Shown: positions 7,755-15,523 of the stretch, one piece after another | Layout of the letters: each line of letters begins with the position of its first letter | Position numbering within the stretch: the first letter of the stretch is position 1 | Source of the DNA: Bacteroidales bacterium | Lineage (GTDB): Bacteria; Bacteroidota; Bacteroidia; Bacteroidales; F082 | Assembly: GCA_028704385.1 (NCBI GenBank) | Contig: JAQVLA010000006.1 | Coordinates: 1-64,000, forward strand | Reading direction: 5' to 3' | Length of the DNA: 64,000 bases | The notes under the pieces: model-generated | Databases searched by the model: none | The model's input: the letters and a program-made list of their open reading frames with translations, nothing else | Told to the model about the DNA's origin: nothing | Made by a program: the position numbers and the translations under genes

Positions 7755-10700
7755 ATGAAAACGCCATATAAAAATACGATGACATGGGTGCTGCTATTGA
7801 CCTTGCACCTTTTTCTGTGGGCGAGCTTCACAAGTAAAGCCCAAACTGCCCAGCCAGGCATAAACTTTATCATGGTAAGCTTTGATCAGGCTCCAACAAA
7901 TGTGGAGGTAGCAAAAGCCCCCCTACGCTACAATAAAAAATTCGCTCTCAGCTTCCATACAGATAATGGGATTGAAGATGTTTATACGCTTGGTTTCCCA
8001 TTCTTTACCGGAATCAATGAAAATGGAACTAATTATCCCGGCCTTTTTTATTCTGATGGCTGCGGTAATGCAATTTCATTCAAATTAAGTAATTCTGTTT
8101 ATTCCTATAACGGATTTAATAATGAAGACATGCATCAACCGGGCAATAGTTATGGATCAGTTAGCTGGCCGCAACTTCAAAACATGGTTCAGAATGGTTG
8201 TGCTGTTTTCAATCAGGGCTTCACCTCAGATGCTTCCACCGATCCCGATTTCATGAATTATAGTATAAATCGTAATGAAAGCTACGTACGTCGTATGCTT
8301 TACAATGCGACTCCCGGCGGACTGAGAACTCGTGTTTTCGTAAACCCAAACGGCATTTCAGATTATACATCGGTGGCTCATGAAAATGATTATAAAATCG
8401 CCTTAAGGATTGGCGGAGACATCATTGGCAACAATGGTGCTGATGTAAATGCTTTTGCCGGATGGGATCAAAATCTTGAATTGAACCGCCTCCAGGTTCA
8501 GAACACAAATGTTTTAAATCTAGCCACCACAATGGCCAATGCTGACGGCAACTGGTGGGCTCCTGTTTTTACCCAAAGCATAGTTGAAGACTATCCTCAG
8601 GCAAATTTTTTCAACGATTTCAACACCATCGCAAGCAATTACGGAATTGCAGGCCAAGACAATATCTGGATGGCCAGCGAAGAAGAAATCCTGGATTACC
8701 TGCGTATTCGTGAGCTTACAACACTTACTTATAATGTAGCAGGCAACACACTTTTGATCTTGTTGCAGGGAGAAATACCAACGGATCAACGTTTCTATCC
8801 CTTATCACTGACCATTAATGCCGAAGGGGCTGCAATTACCAATATCAATATCAATGGGGGCACAAATAATACATATAATGGTGTTGGAACATCCAACTCA
8901 CTTATTAACCTGGAATGGGACGGCCGCGAAATAGAAGACCCCGAAATGCTGGCTGATGTGTTTGTTACAATCGCTGAACAAACCCAGACACAATACGATT
9001 GTCTTATCGCCATGGATTATGTTATGATGATGCCTCCGGATGAGGCACAACAAGCCATGAAAGACAGATTATGCGCCATCCCTGACGTTGAATATGAAGC
9101 AGGCTTTTGCGAAAACTGTGAATTTGATCTGGGGCCCGACCTTGAAATTTGCCAAGGCGAATGTGTATTACTCGAAGCTCCAGTGGCAGAAGGAAGCACC
9201 TATCTTTGGAGCAACGACAGCACCACAAGTTCAGTCCTTGTATGTCCCGAAATTACAACGAGCTTTTGGGTTGATCTGATAACAGCTGGTGGCTGCGAAG
9301 CCTCAGATACAATTACAATAAACGTCCTCGAAGCTCCGGTTTTCGATCTTGGCCCTGATCAGGATATTTGCGAGTTCGACAGCGTATCCTTTGAGTTGCC
9401 ATTCTCGGAGGATTATACTTATTTATGGATTGCCAATTCCGATACTATTGCTCAAAACGTGCATGAATTCGGATTCATCGTACAGGATACAGTATTGCTG
9501 GTGGCCGAAATAGGTTCTCCAAACGGCTGCCTTACATCCGATAGCGTACTGATCAATGCACTATTAACACCTCAGATCAATTGGGCAGATACCTTATGGA
9601 GCTGTCTGAATGACACAATCGAAATTGTAGCTCCCTCAGGAGATGATTTCAGCTATAACTGGTTTGTTAACGGGGAGTTACAACCTGTAACAGATTCAGT
9701 TTTTTCAATTGTTTTAAGCGATACAACGGAAATAACTATCGAGGTAGTCCCGTCAAACGGTTGCATGGCTTTTGATTCCGTACTCTTGTTGCCTCTTGAT
9801 ACACCGGTTTTTGATTTTCCGGAAGACATACAGTTGTGTACCCTCGATACGCTTTTTCTAGAGGGTCCGGCAGGTGATAATTATTCCTATTTTTGGTATG
9901 CTGATGATGTTCTACTTCCCGAAACAAGTGCTGAATTGCAATATATTGTTAGCAGCAACGTACAGATCAAGCTCGAAGTTTATGCAACAACGGGATGCAT
10001 GGCCACCGATTCTTTGCTTGTCAACGCGCTCGAAATACCCATAATCACTGTCGATCCACAACAAGCTTTGCTTTGCTTTGGCAGTAATATAGAACTCAAC
10101 CTAAGCACCCAAAATGCGATCGGATTTCATTGGTGGGATGGAAGCACAAATCAAATCATCACTTTTGAACCTCCACAAGCAGATTCCATTTATTACCTTT
10201 GGGCAGAAGCAATTAATGGATACGGTTGCACTTCGAGGGATACTGCTGTAATCGAAGTACAGGATCATCCCGAAATCAATCTGGTATTATCAAACGGAAA
10301 CAGTCAGATCTGCACGGGCGAAAGTGTTGAATTTAGTGTTTCGAGCAGTAATCACATTTTAGCCCATTATGTTGTCTGGAATGATACCGATACTGCATTT
10401 TATGGAAGCCAGACTACCTTAATACGGGAATTTGAGCTGACAGAAAATCGTTGGGTCAAAGCTGAAATCTTCTCAGAAATAGGTTGTTCATCTGCCGATA
10501 GCTTACTTGTTTTGGTTTATGAAACACCCGAAATCACTGTGAGTAACGACACCTCTGTTTGTTATGGCGAATATGTGAGCTTGCAGGCCAGTGGTGGTCT
10601 AAGCTGCGAATGGTACAATACTTCAGGTCTTATCGGCAATGATTTCAACCTGCAAATAATACCTGAACATTCAGACACTTATTATGCTGTCGTTAAAAAT

Positions 10701-11696
10701 GGTTCTCCTTTATTTTGCAGTGCTTCTGATACGGTAAATATCACCGTGAATCCCAAACCACTTGTTTCGGCAACGGCTTCTGAAACAGAGATTTGTGCCG
10801 GAACACAGATTAAACTAACAGCTGCAGGTGCTTCAACCTACAACTGGAGCAATGGTGAATCAGGCGATTCAATTTTTGTTTTTCCGCTCGATACCACTAC
10901 TTATCAGGTTTTCGGAAGCAATGAATATGGATGCCTCGACACGGCTGAGGTTTCCATTGCGGTTTTTCCTCGAACCGCAGTAAGCATTTCCGGGTTATAT
11001 CCGGTTTACTGCCATACGGATGAACCTACCGGGCTCATAGGTTTGCCCGAAGGCGGATTGTTTTCGGGAGCCGGTATGGTAGCAGGAGTCTTTAATCCGG
11101 ATCTGGCTGGAGATGGCACCCATCATATTGTTTACAGCATTACAAACGAGTATGGCTGCACCGATAGTACAACAGCTACAACCATTGTATTTGGTGGATT
11201 AAGCAGCATTGATCTGGGCAACGACACCTTGATTTGTCCCAACGACACCCTAATCCTTGACGCGGGAGAAGGTTTTACTGAATATTACTGGAATACCGGA
11301 GCCACCACACGACAAATAACGATTTTAGGCACTGATTATCAAGGAGGCACAAGTCGTGAAATCAGTGTTATCGGTGTGCTTGACGGCTGCACGGCATCAG
11401 GCAAGATGCGACTTACCATTCGCGATGACTGCTTTATTGGGCTTGATGAACAAAATATTGATCAGCTCATCGTAACTCCGAATCCCGGAAATGGCCGTTT
11501 CCTGATTCAACTTCCCGAAGAATTTGTGCCTGAAGAAATTAGCCTGATCGATTTAAACGGCAAAACGGTAGATTTCAATTTTGATTTAAATCAAAACAAA
11601 CTAAATCTTCATCTTAGCAAGCATTATCAGGGTGTATTGATATTACGTGTGGTTTCAAAAAGGCAAAACCTAACCACAAAACTAATCGCATATTAG
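7755..11696 (+). CDS. Giant secreted Ig-repeat protein with type A T9SS sorting domain
   Basis: The 1313-aa protein has a signal peptide (residues 1-29, ...SFTSKAQT). Residues ~35-445 are paralogous to the N-terminus of the first gene of the operon: KAPLRYNKKFALSFHTDNG, PGGLRTRVFVNP and AMDYVMMM...MKDRLCA match KAPLKYNKDFAL, PGGYRTQVYVVP and AMDYVQML...LRDRLCA. Roughly nine cysteine-containing Ig-like modules follow (recurrent GC.A.D.I.I/V..LE.P motifs), then a GGLFSGAGMVAGVFNP module. A type A sorting domain ends the protein (VTPNPGNGRFLIQLPEE...LNGKTVDF...LRVVSKRQNLTTKLIAY). Likely a surface adhesin-like protein exported by T9SS. The role of the N-terminal domain is unknown. Confidence 0.85.
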   Translation: MKTPYKNTMTWVLLLTLHLFLWASFTSKAQTAQPGINFIMVSFDQAPTNVEVAKAPLRYNKKFALSFHTDNGIEDVYTLGFPFFTGINENGTNYPGLFYSDGCGNAISFKLSNSVYSYNGFNNEDMHQPGNSYGSVSWPQLQNMVQNGCAVFNQGFTSDASTDPDFMNYSINRNESYVRRMLYNATPGGLRTRVFVNPNGISDYTSVAHENDYKIALRIGGDIIGNNGADVNAFAGWDQNLELNRLQVQNTNVLNLATTMANADGNWWAPVFTQSIVEDYPQANFFNDFNTIASNYGIAGQDNIWMASEEEILDYLRIRELTTLTYNVAGNTLLILLQGEIPTDQRFYPLSLTINAEGAAITNININGGTNNTYNGVGTSNSLINLEWDGREIEDPEMLADVFVTIAEQTQTQYDCLIAMDYVMMMPPDEAQQAMKDRLCAIPDVEYEAGFCENCEFDLGPDLEICQGECVLLEAPVAEGSTYLWSNDSTTSSVLVCPEITTSFWVDLITAGGCEASDTITINVLEAPVFDLGPDQDICEFDSVSFELPFSEDYTYLWIANSDTIAQNVHEFGFIVQDTVLLVAEIGSPNGCLTSDSVLINALLTPQINWADTLWSCLNDTIEIVAPSGDDFSYNWFVNGELQPVTDSVFSIVLSDTTEITIEVVPSNGCMAFDSVLLLPLDTPVFDFPEDIQLCTLDTLFLEGPAGDNYSYFWYADDVLLPETSAELQYIVSSNVQIKLEVYATTGCMATDSLLVNALEIPIITVDPQQALLCFGSNIELNLSTQNAIGFHWWDGSTNQIITFEPPQADSIYYLWAEAINGYGCTSRDTAVIEVQDHPEINLVLSNGNSQICTGESVEFSVSSSNHILAHYVVWNDTDTAFYGSQTTLIREFELTENRWVKAEIFSEIGCSSADSLLVLVYETPEITVSNDTSVCYGEYVSLQASGGLSCEWYNTSGLIGNDFNLQIIPEHSDTYYAVVKNGSPLFCSASDTVNITVNPKPLVSATASETEICAGTQIKLTAAGASTYNWSNGESGDSIFVFPLDTTTYQVFGSNEYGCLDTAEVSIAVFPRTAVSISGLYPVYCHTDEPTGLIGLPEGGLFSGAGMVAGVFNPDLAGDGTHHIVYSITNEYGCTDSTTATTIVFGGLSSIDLGNDTLICPNDTLILDAGEGFTEYYWNTGATTRQITILGTDYQGGTSREISVIGVLDGCTASGKMRLTIRDDCFIGLDEQNIDQLIVTPNPGNGRFLIQLPEEFVPEEISLIDLNGKTVDFNFDLNQNKLNLHLSKHYQGVLILRVVSKRQNLTTKLIAY

Positions 11697-11706
11697 CACG
11701 CATATT

Positions 11707-11720
11707 AACTTAGCTAAGTT
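11707..11720. repeat. 14-bp perfect palindrome between operons
   Basis: AACTTAGCTAAGTT lies just after the stop of the giant T9SS gene and about 34 bases upstream of the -7 box of the following kinase gene. It could be an operator or a weak hairpin. There is no T-run, so it is not a typical terminator. Confidence 0.35.
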
Positions 11721-11753
11721 GATCCTTCTTACCTCCTTTTGTTCAGCATTTCA

Positions 11754-11761
11754 TACCTTTG
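11754..11761 (+). promoter_or_regulatory. -7 box of the PfkB kinase gene
   Basis: TACCTTTG followed by C is an exact Bacteroidota -7 element, 26 bases before the chosen ATG. It lies downstream of an earlier in-frame start (11719), which rules that longer start out. No TTG was found at the expected -33 spacing. Confidence 0.55.
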
Positions 11762-11787
11762 CGCCTTTTAAAAAAAATAAAAGGAAT

Positions 11788-12780
11788 ATGACGACAAAAA
11801 AAGTATTGGGCATCGGAAATGCACTGGTTGATAATATGATTCGCCTGGAAGACGAAACACTGCTGAAGTTTCTAAAACTACCAAAAGGAAGTATGCAACT
11901 GGTTGATACGATTCGCTCAGAAGAAGTTGCCAAAGCCTCGGCTCATTTAAAAAGTACACGGTCTTCGGGTGGTTCGGCTTCCAATACAATTCACGGCCTT
12001 GCCAGGTTAGGTGTTGAAACTGCCTTTATTGGTCATGTGGGCGAAGATGAAACGGGTAAATTCTTTCAAGAGGATATGATCGCTTCAGGTATCAAACCCT
12101 TGCTTTTCAGCAGCAAAACAGCTTCAGGGATTGCACATGCTTTTGTGACAAAAGACGGTGAACGCACTTTTGCGACCTATCTGGGAGCTGCTATTGAGTT
12201 GTCAGAATCTCATCTGAAAGAAAATCTATTCGTTGGATATGATTATTTCTACATCGAGGGCTATCTCGTACAAAACAAGGCATTGTTAAAAAAAGCTATT
12301 GAATTGGCTGCTCATTCTGGTGCCAAAATTGCCATCGACCTGGCAAGTTATAATGTAGTGGAAGATCAACGTGAGTTTCTGCTCGAATTGCTCGACAACA
12401 AAACCATTGATATTGTTTTTGCCAATGAAGAAGAAGCCAAAGCACTCACCGGATTGAATCCAAATGATGCACTTGATTTTATTGCCGATCGCTGCGAAAC
12501 GGCTGTTGTAAAAATAGGGAAAGGGGGATCACTGATCAAACAAAAAGGTATTGTATATCCCATTGCAGCTGTCAAAGCTAATGCCATCGACACCACAGGT
12601 GCTGGTGATATGTATGCAGCCGGATTTCTTTACGGCATTTCAAAACAGCTGAGTTTAGTGCAGGCAGGACAGATAGGCAGCTTGTTAGCAGGCCATGTGA
12701 TTGAAGTGGTCGGAGCCAAAATGTCTCATGAGCAATGGACACAAATCAAGAAGCAAATCAAACAGATTGAAGCGGTTTAA
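11788..12780 (+). CDS. PfkB family carbohydrate/nucleoside kinase (adenosine kinase-like)
   Basis: A 330-aa ribokinase-fold enzyme that phosphorylates a sugar or nucleoside with ATP in the cytoplasm. PfkB signature 1 is GGSASNTIHGLARLG (about residues 66-80). Signature 2, DTTGAGDMYAAGFLYG (about 270-285), carries the anion-hole GAGD and the catalytic Asp. The N-terminal KVLGIGNALVDNMIRL is typical of the adenosine kinase-like branch widespread in Bacteroidota, but the substrate cannot be fixed from sequence alone. The start follows an AAGGAA stretch and a good -7 box. An upstream in-frame start is rejected because it precedes the promoter. It stands alone between the T9SS operon and the EF-G paralogue. 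Confidence 0.85.
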   Translation: MTTKKVLGIGNALVDNMIRLEDETLLKFLKLPKGSMQLVDTIRSEEVAKASAHLKSTRSSGGSASNTIHGLARLGVETAFIGHVGEDETGKFFQEDMIASGIKPLLFSSKTASGIAHAFVTKDGERTFATYLGAAIELSESHLKENLFVGYDYFYIEGYLVQNKALLKKAIELAAHSGAKIAIDLASYNVVEDQREFLLELLDNKTIDIVFANEEEAKALTGLNPNDALDFIADRCETAVVKIGKGGSLIKQKGIVYPIAAVKANAIDTTGAGDMYAAGFLYGISKQLSLVQAGQIGSLLAGHVIEVVGAKMSHEQWTQIKKQIKQIEAV

Positions 12781-12915
12781 CAAGCGTTAAAATTTCCAAA
12801 AACCCTTAATTGTCATCATTATAAATAAGGATTGGGATTTGTTCATAATGCTGAAATGCTTAGATTTGCAGGCCTGTTTCGAAAAATAGTTGAACAATTT
12901 TAACAGCATTTATAT

Positions 12916-15051
12916 ATGAAGGTTTACCAAACAGACGAAATTCGGAATGTCGCCCTGATTGGCGCTGCAAAATCCGGCAAAACAACCTTGGCTGAGAATA
13001 TGCTCTTCGAAGGTAAAGTAATTAACCGTAAAGGAAGTGTGGATGACAAAAACACCGTTTCCGATTACAGACAAATTGAATTGGATCGCCAGATTTCTGT
13101 TCACCTCAGTTTGCTGTACACCCAGCACGAGGACAAAAAAATAAACATTCTTGATACTCCGGGTTTTAGCGATTTTGCTGGTGATATCCTGGCTGCAACA
13201 ACGGTTGCCGACACAGCTATTATGACGGTAAACGGTCAGGCTGGTGTGGAGGCTACAACCGAAAATGCGTGGAAACTTGCCGAACAGTCAAATACACCAG
13301 TAGTATTTTTTGTAAACCACCTGGATCATCATAATGCCAATTTTGATGAAGCCGTTCGTCAACTTAAAGATTATTTTGGCGACAAGGCAACAATAGCGCA
13401 ATATCCGATAAATACTGGAGAAGGCTTTGATAGCGTGATTGACCTGATGCTGATGAAATTGCTTAAATTTCCACAAGGTGGTGGTGCTCCCGAAGTGCTT
13501 GATATTCCGGCAGACGAAATGGAAAAAGCCGAAAGACTTCACAAAGAGCTGGTCGAAAATGCCGCTGAAGGGGATGAAGAACTAATGGAAAAATATTTTG
13601 AAAACGACAATCTAAGCCTGGAAGAAACCCGTAAAGGCGTGCGTTTAGGATTGGTACAGCGCGGAATTTTTCCGATCATGTGTGGCGCTGTCAAACATGG
13701 AATCGGAGTTCATCGTTTGATGGATTTTATTGTACATAGTTGTCCGGCTCCCAACAACACTAACCCACATAAAACTACTGCAGGAAAAGCATATAACTGC
13801 AACATAAACGACCCTGCAGCCCTGTTCGTTTTCAAAGTTTCAAACGAGCAGCATCTGGGTGAAGTTTCAATGATAAAGGTTTATGGCGGTGCTATTACCG
13901 AAGGTTTGGATATGATCAACCCCAGAAATGATCACAAAGAAAGAATCTCACAATTGTTTGTGGTGAACGGGAAAAACCGTGAGAAAATTGAGAAAGTTGT
14001 TGCAGGAGATCTTGCCGTCACAATCAAATTAAAAGATATCCGCACCAACGACTCATTGATGGATCCTAAGGCTGGTGAGTCAGGTTTCGAACCCATCGTC
14101 TTCCCTGAACCGATTTTTATGACAGCCGTTAAAGCAGCCAATTCACAGGAAGATGAAAAACTGGGCAGCATCCTCCAGGATATGCATCGTACTGATCCAA
14201 CCATTATTGCAGGACTTTCGCGTGAATTACGCCAGCTGATACTGCAATGTCAGGGCGAATATCACATGAATACAATTAAATGGTACATGGATAATATTTA
14301 TAAGCTCAAAGTGGAATTTTTCTCACCCAAAATCCCTTACCGCGAAACGATTACCAAAGCAGCCAAGGCAGACTACCGTCATAAAAAACAATCAGGGGGT
14401 GCTGGTCAGTTTGGTGAAGTCCATCTGATGGTACAACCTTATGTTGAAGGCTACAAAGATCCTACTGATTTCCCTGTTCGTGGAAAAGAAGAACATAAAC
14501 TCAGCTGGGGAGGAAAACTAATCTTTGCCAATTGTATTGTTGGTGGTTCGATTGATGCACGTTTTATGCCGGCCATTCTCAAAGGTATTATGGAACGTAT
14601 GGAAGAAGGTCCGCTCACAGGATCGTATGCCCGCGATATCATCGTTTATGTTTATGATGGAAAAATGCACCCGGTCGATTCTAATGAAATTTCATTCAAA
14701 CTGGCTGGACGTCATGCCTTTAGTACCGCCTTCAAAAATGCCGGCCCAAAGATTATGGAACCGGTTTATGATGTTGCCGTCAGAATGCCGGAAGACATGA
14801 TGGGAGCCTGTATGACAGACCTTCAGGGACGCAGGGCAGTGATCATGGGAATGGATTCGGATGGAAAATACCAGATTATCAATGCCAAGGTGCCTTTGGC
14901 CGAAATGGATAAATACAGCACCTCACTCAGCTCAATTACTTCGGGACGTGGAACTTACTCCATGAAATTTGCTGAATACGCTCAGGTTCCGGGAGATGTT
15001 CAAACCAAACTGCTCAAAGAATACGAAGAAAGCCTGAAGGAAGAAGAATAG
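12916..15051 (+). CDS. Divergent elongation factor G paralogue (EF-G2 type), predicted GTPase-deficient
   Basis: The 711-aa protein has the full five-domain EF-G layout. The P-loop is GAAKSGKT (residues 16-23). The switch II motif is DTPGFSDF (80-87), where canonical EF-G has DTPGHVDF, so the catalytic histidine is Phe84. G4 is NHLD (134-137) instead of NKxD, and switch I lacks the ERGITI motif (LDRQISV). The domain IV region around HKKQSGGAGQFGEVHL (near residues 490-505) is conserved, so ribosome binding is likely. In Bacteroides a second EF-G (EF-G2) without GTPase activity supports translation under nutrient limitation; this gene has the matching sequence features. It is monocistronic, with a terminator after it. 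It could alternatively act in ribosome protection, but the altered G motifs argue for the EF-G2 class. Confidence 0.85.
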   Translation: MKVYQTDEIRNVALIGAAKSGKTTLAENMLFEGKVINRKGSVDDKNTVSDYRQIELDRQISVHLSLLYTQHEDKKINILDTPGFSDFAGDILAATTVADTAIMTVNGQAGVEATTENAWKLAEQSNTPVVFFVNHLDHHNANFDEAVRQLKDYFGDKATIAQYPINTGEGFDSVIDLMLMKLLKFPQGGGAPEVLDIPADEMEKAERLHKELVENAAEGDEELMEKYFENDNLSLEETRKGVRLGLVQRGIFPIMCGAVKHGIGVHRLMDFIVHSCPAPNNTNPHKTTAGKAYNCNINDPAALFVFKVSNEQHLGEVSMIKVYGGAITEGLDMINPRNDHKERISQLFVVNGKNREKIEKVVAGDLAVTIKLKDIRTNDSLMDPKAGESGFEPIVFPEPIFMTAVKAANSQEDEKLGSILQDMHRTDPTIIAGLSRELRQLILQCQGEYHMNTIKWYMDNIYKLKVEFFSPKIPYRETITKAAKADYRHKKQSGGAGQFGEVHLMVQPYVEGYKDPTDFPVRGKEEHKLSWGGKLIFANCIVGGSIDARFMPAILKGIMERMEEGPLTGSYARDIIVYVYDGKMHPVDSNEISFKLAGRHAFSTAFKNAGPKIMEPVYDVAVRMPEDMMGACMTDLQGRRAVIMGMDSDGKYQIINAKVPLAEMDKYSTSLSSITSGRGTYSMKFAEYAQVPGDVQTKLLKEYEESLKEEE

Positions 15052-15070
15052 AAATTATCTTTCTTAACAT

Positions 15071-15105
15071 AAAAAAACCGGTATAAAAACTATATCGGTT
15101 TTTTT
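15071..15105. terminator. Bidirectional terminator between the EF-G paralogue and the response regulator
   Basis: AAAAAAACCGGTATA (15071-15085), a 5-base loop, then TATATCGGTTTTTTT (15091-15105) gives a 15-bp stem with one G-U pair. A- and T-runs make it work in both directions for the two converging genes. Confidence 0.85.
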
Positions 15106-15118
15106 GTATTAATACAAA

Positions 15119-15523
15119 TTACAGCATTAACTTAAATTGTGGTGAGCCATGTACAATACGATAGTTTACGTAATTATCCACCACATCTTTAAGCACATCA
15201 ATATCAATAGGTTTCAACAAATAATCAAAAGCACCATAAACTTTTGCTTTTTCTTCGTAACGTCCGTATGCAGTGATAAAAATAACATCGAACTTACGAA
15301 TCGGGAAGCGTTCGAGCAAATCGAACCCATTGCCGCGCGGCATGTCAATATCAAGAAAGATCAGGTCAGGCTTGTTTGCTTTGATGCTGTCCCAGGCTTT
15401 ATCAATGATCGGAACCTTATCCACAACAATCACCTTGTCGCCGCAAAACTCCTGAAGGATAATTTCGAGCGAAATAATTGAATCAGGTTCGTCATCAATC
15501 AATATTACTTTAAATGGTTCCAT
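15119..15523 (-). CDS. Receiver-only response regulator
   Basis: A 134-aa stand-alone REC domain: acidic pocket IDDE (9-12), phospho-acceptor Asp58 in FLDIDMP, Thr/Ala switch region FITAYG (82-87) and Lys104 in LLKPID. The sequence resembles LytR/AlgR receivers, but the LytTR DNA-binding domain expected after about residue 120 is absent. The stop is followed directly by a terminator, so this is not a frameshift with a visible remnant. It overlaps the stop of the upstream sensor kinase by 14 bases, so the two are translationally coupled and surely partners. The output must be protein-protein or through another regulator. Confidence 0.88.
   Translation of the reverse strand: MEPFKVILIDDEPDSIISLEIILQEFCGDKVIVVDKVPIIDKAWDSIKANKPDLIFLDIDMPRGNGFDLLERFPIRKFDVIFITAYGRYEEKAKVYGAFDYLLKPIDIDVLKDVVDNYVNYRIVHGSPQFKLML

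Noticed and set aside
9017-9279. Long antisense open frames within the giant T9SS genes and several other genes
   Set aside because: They have no start context, no family resemblance and mirror the codon pattern of the sense gene; treated as shadows.
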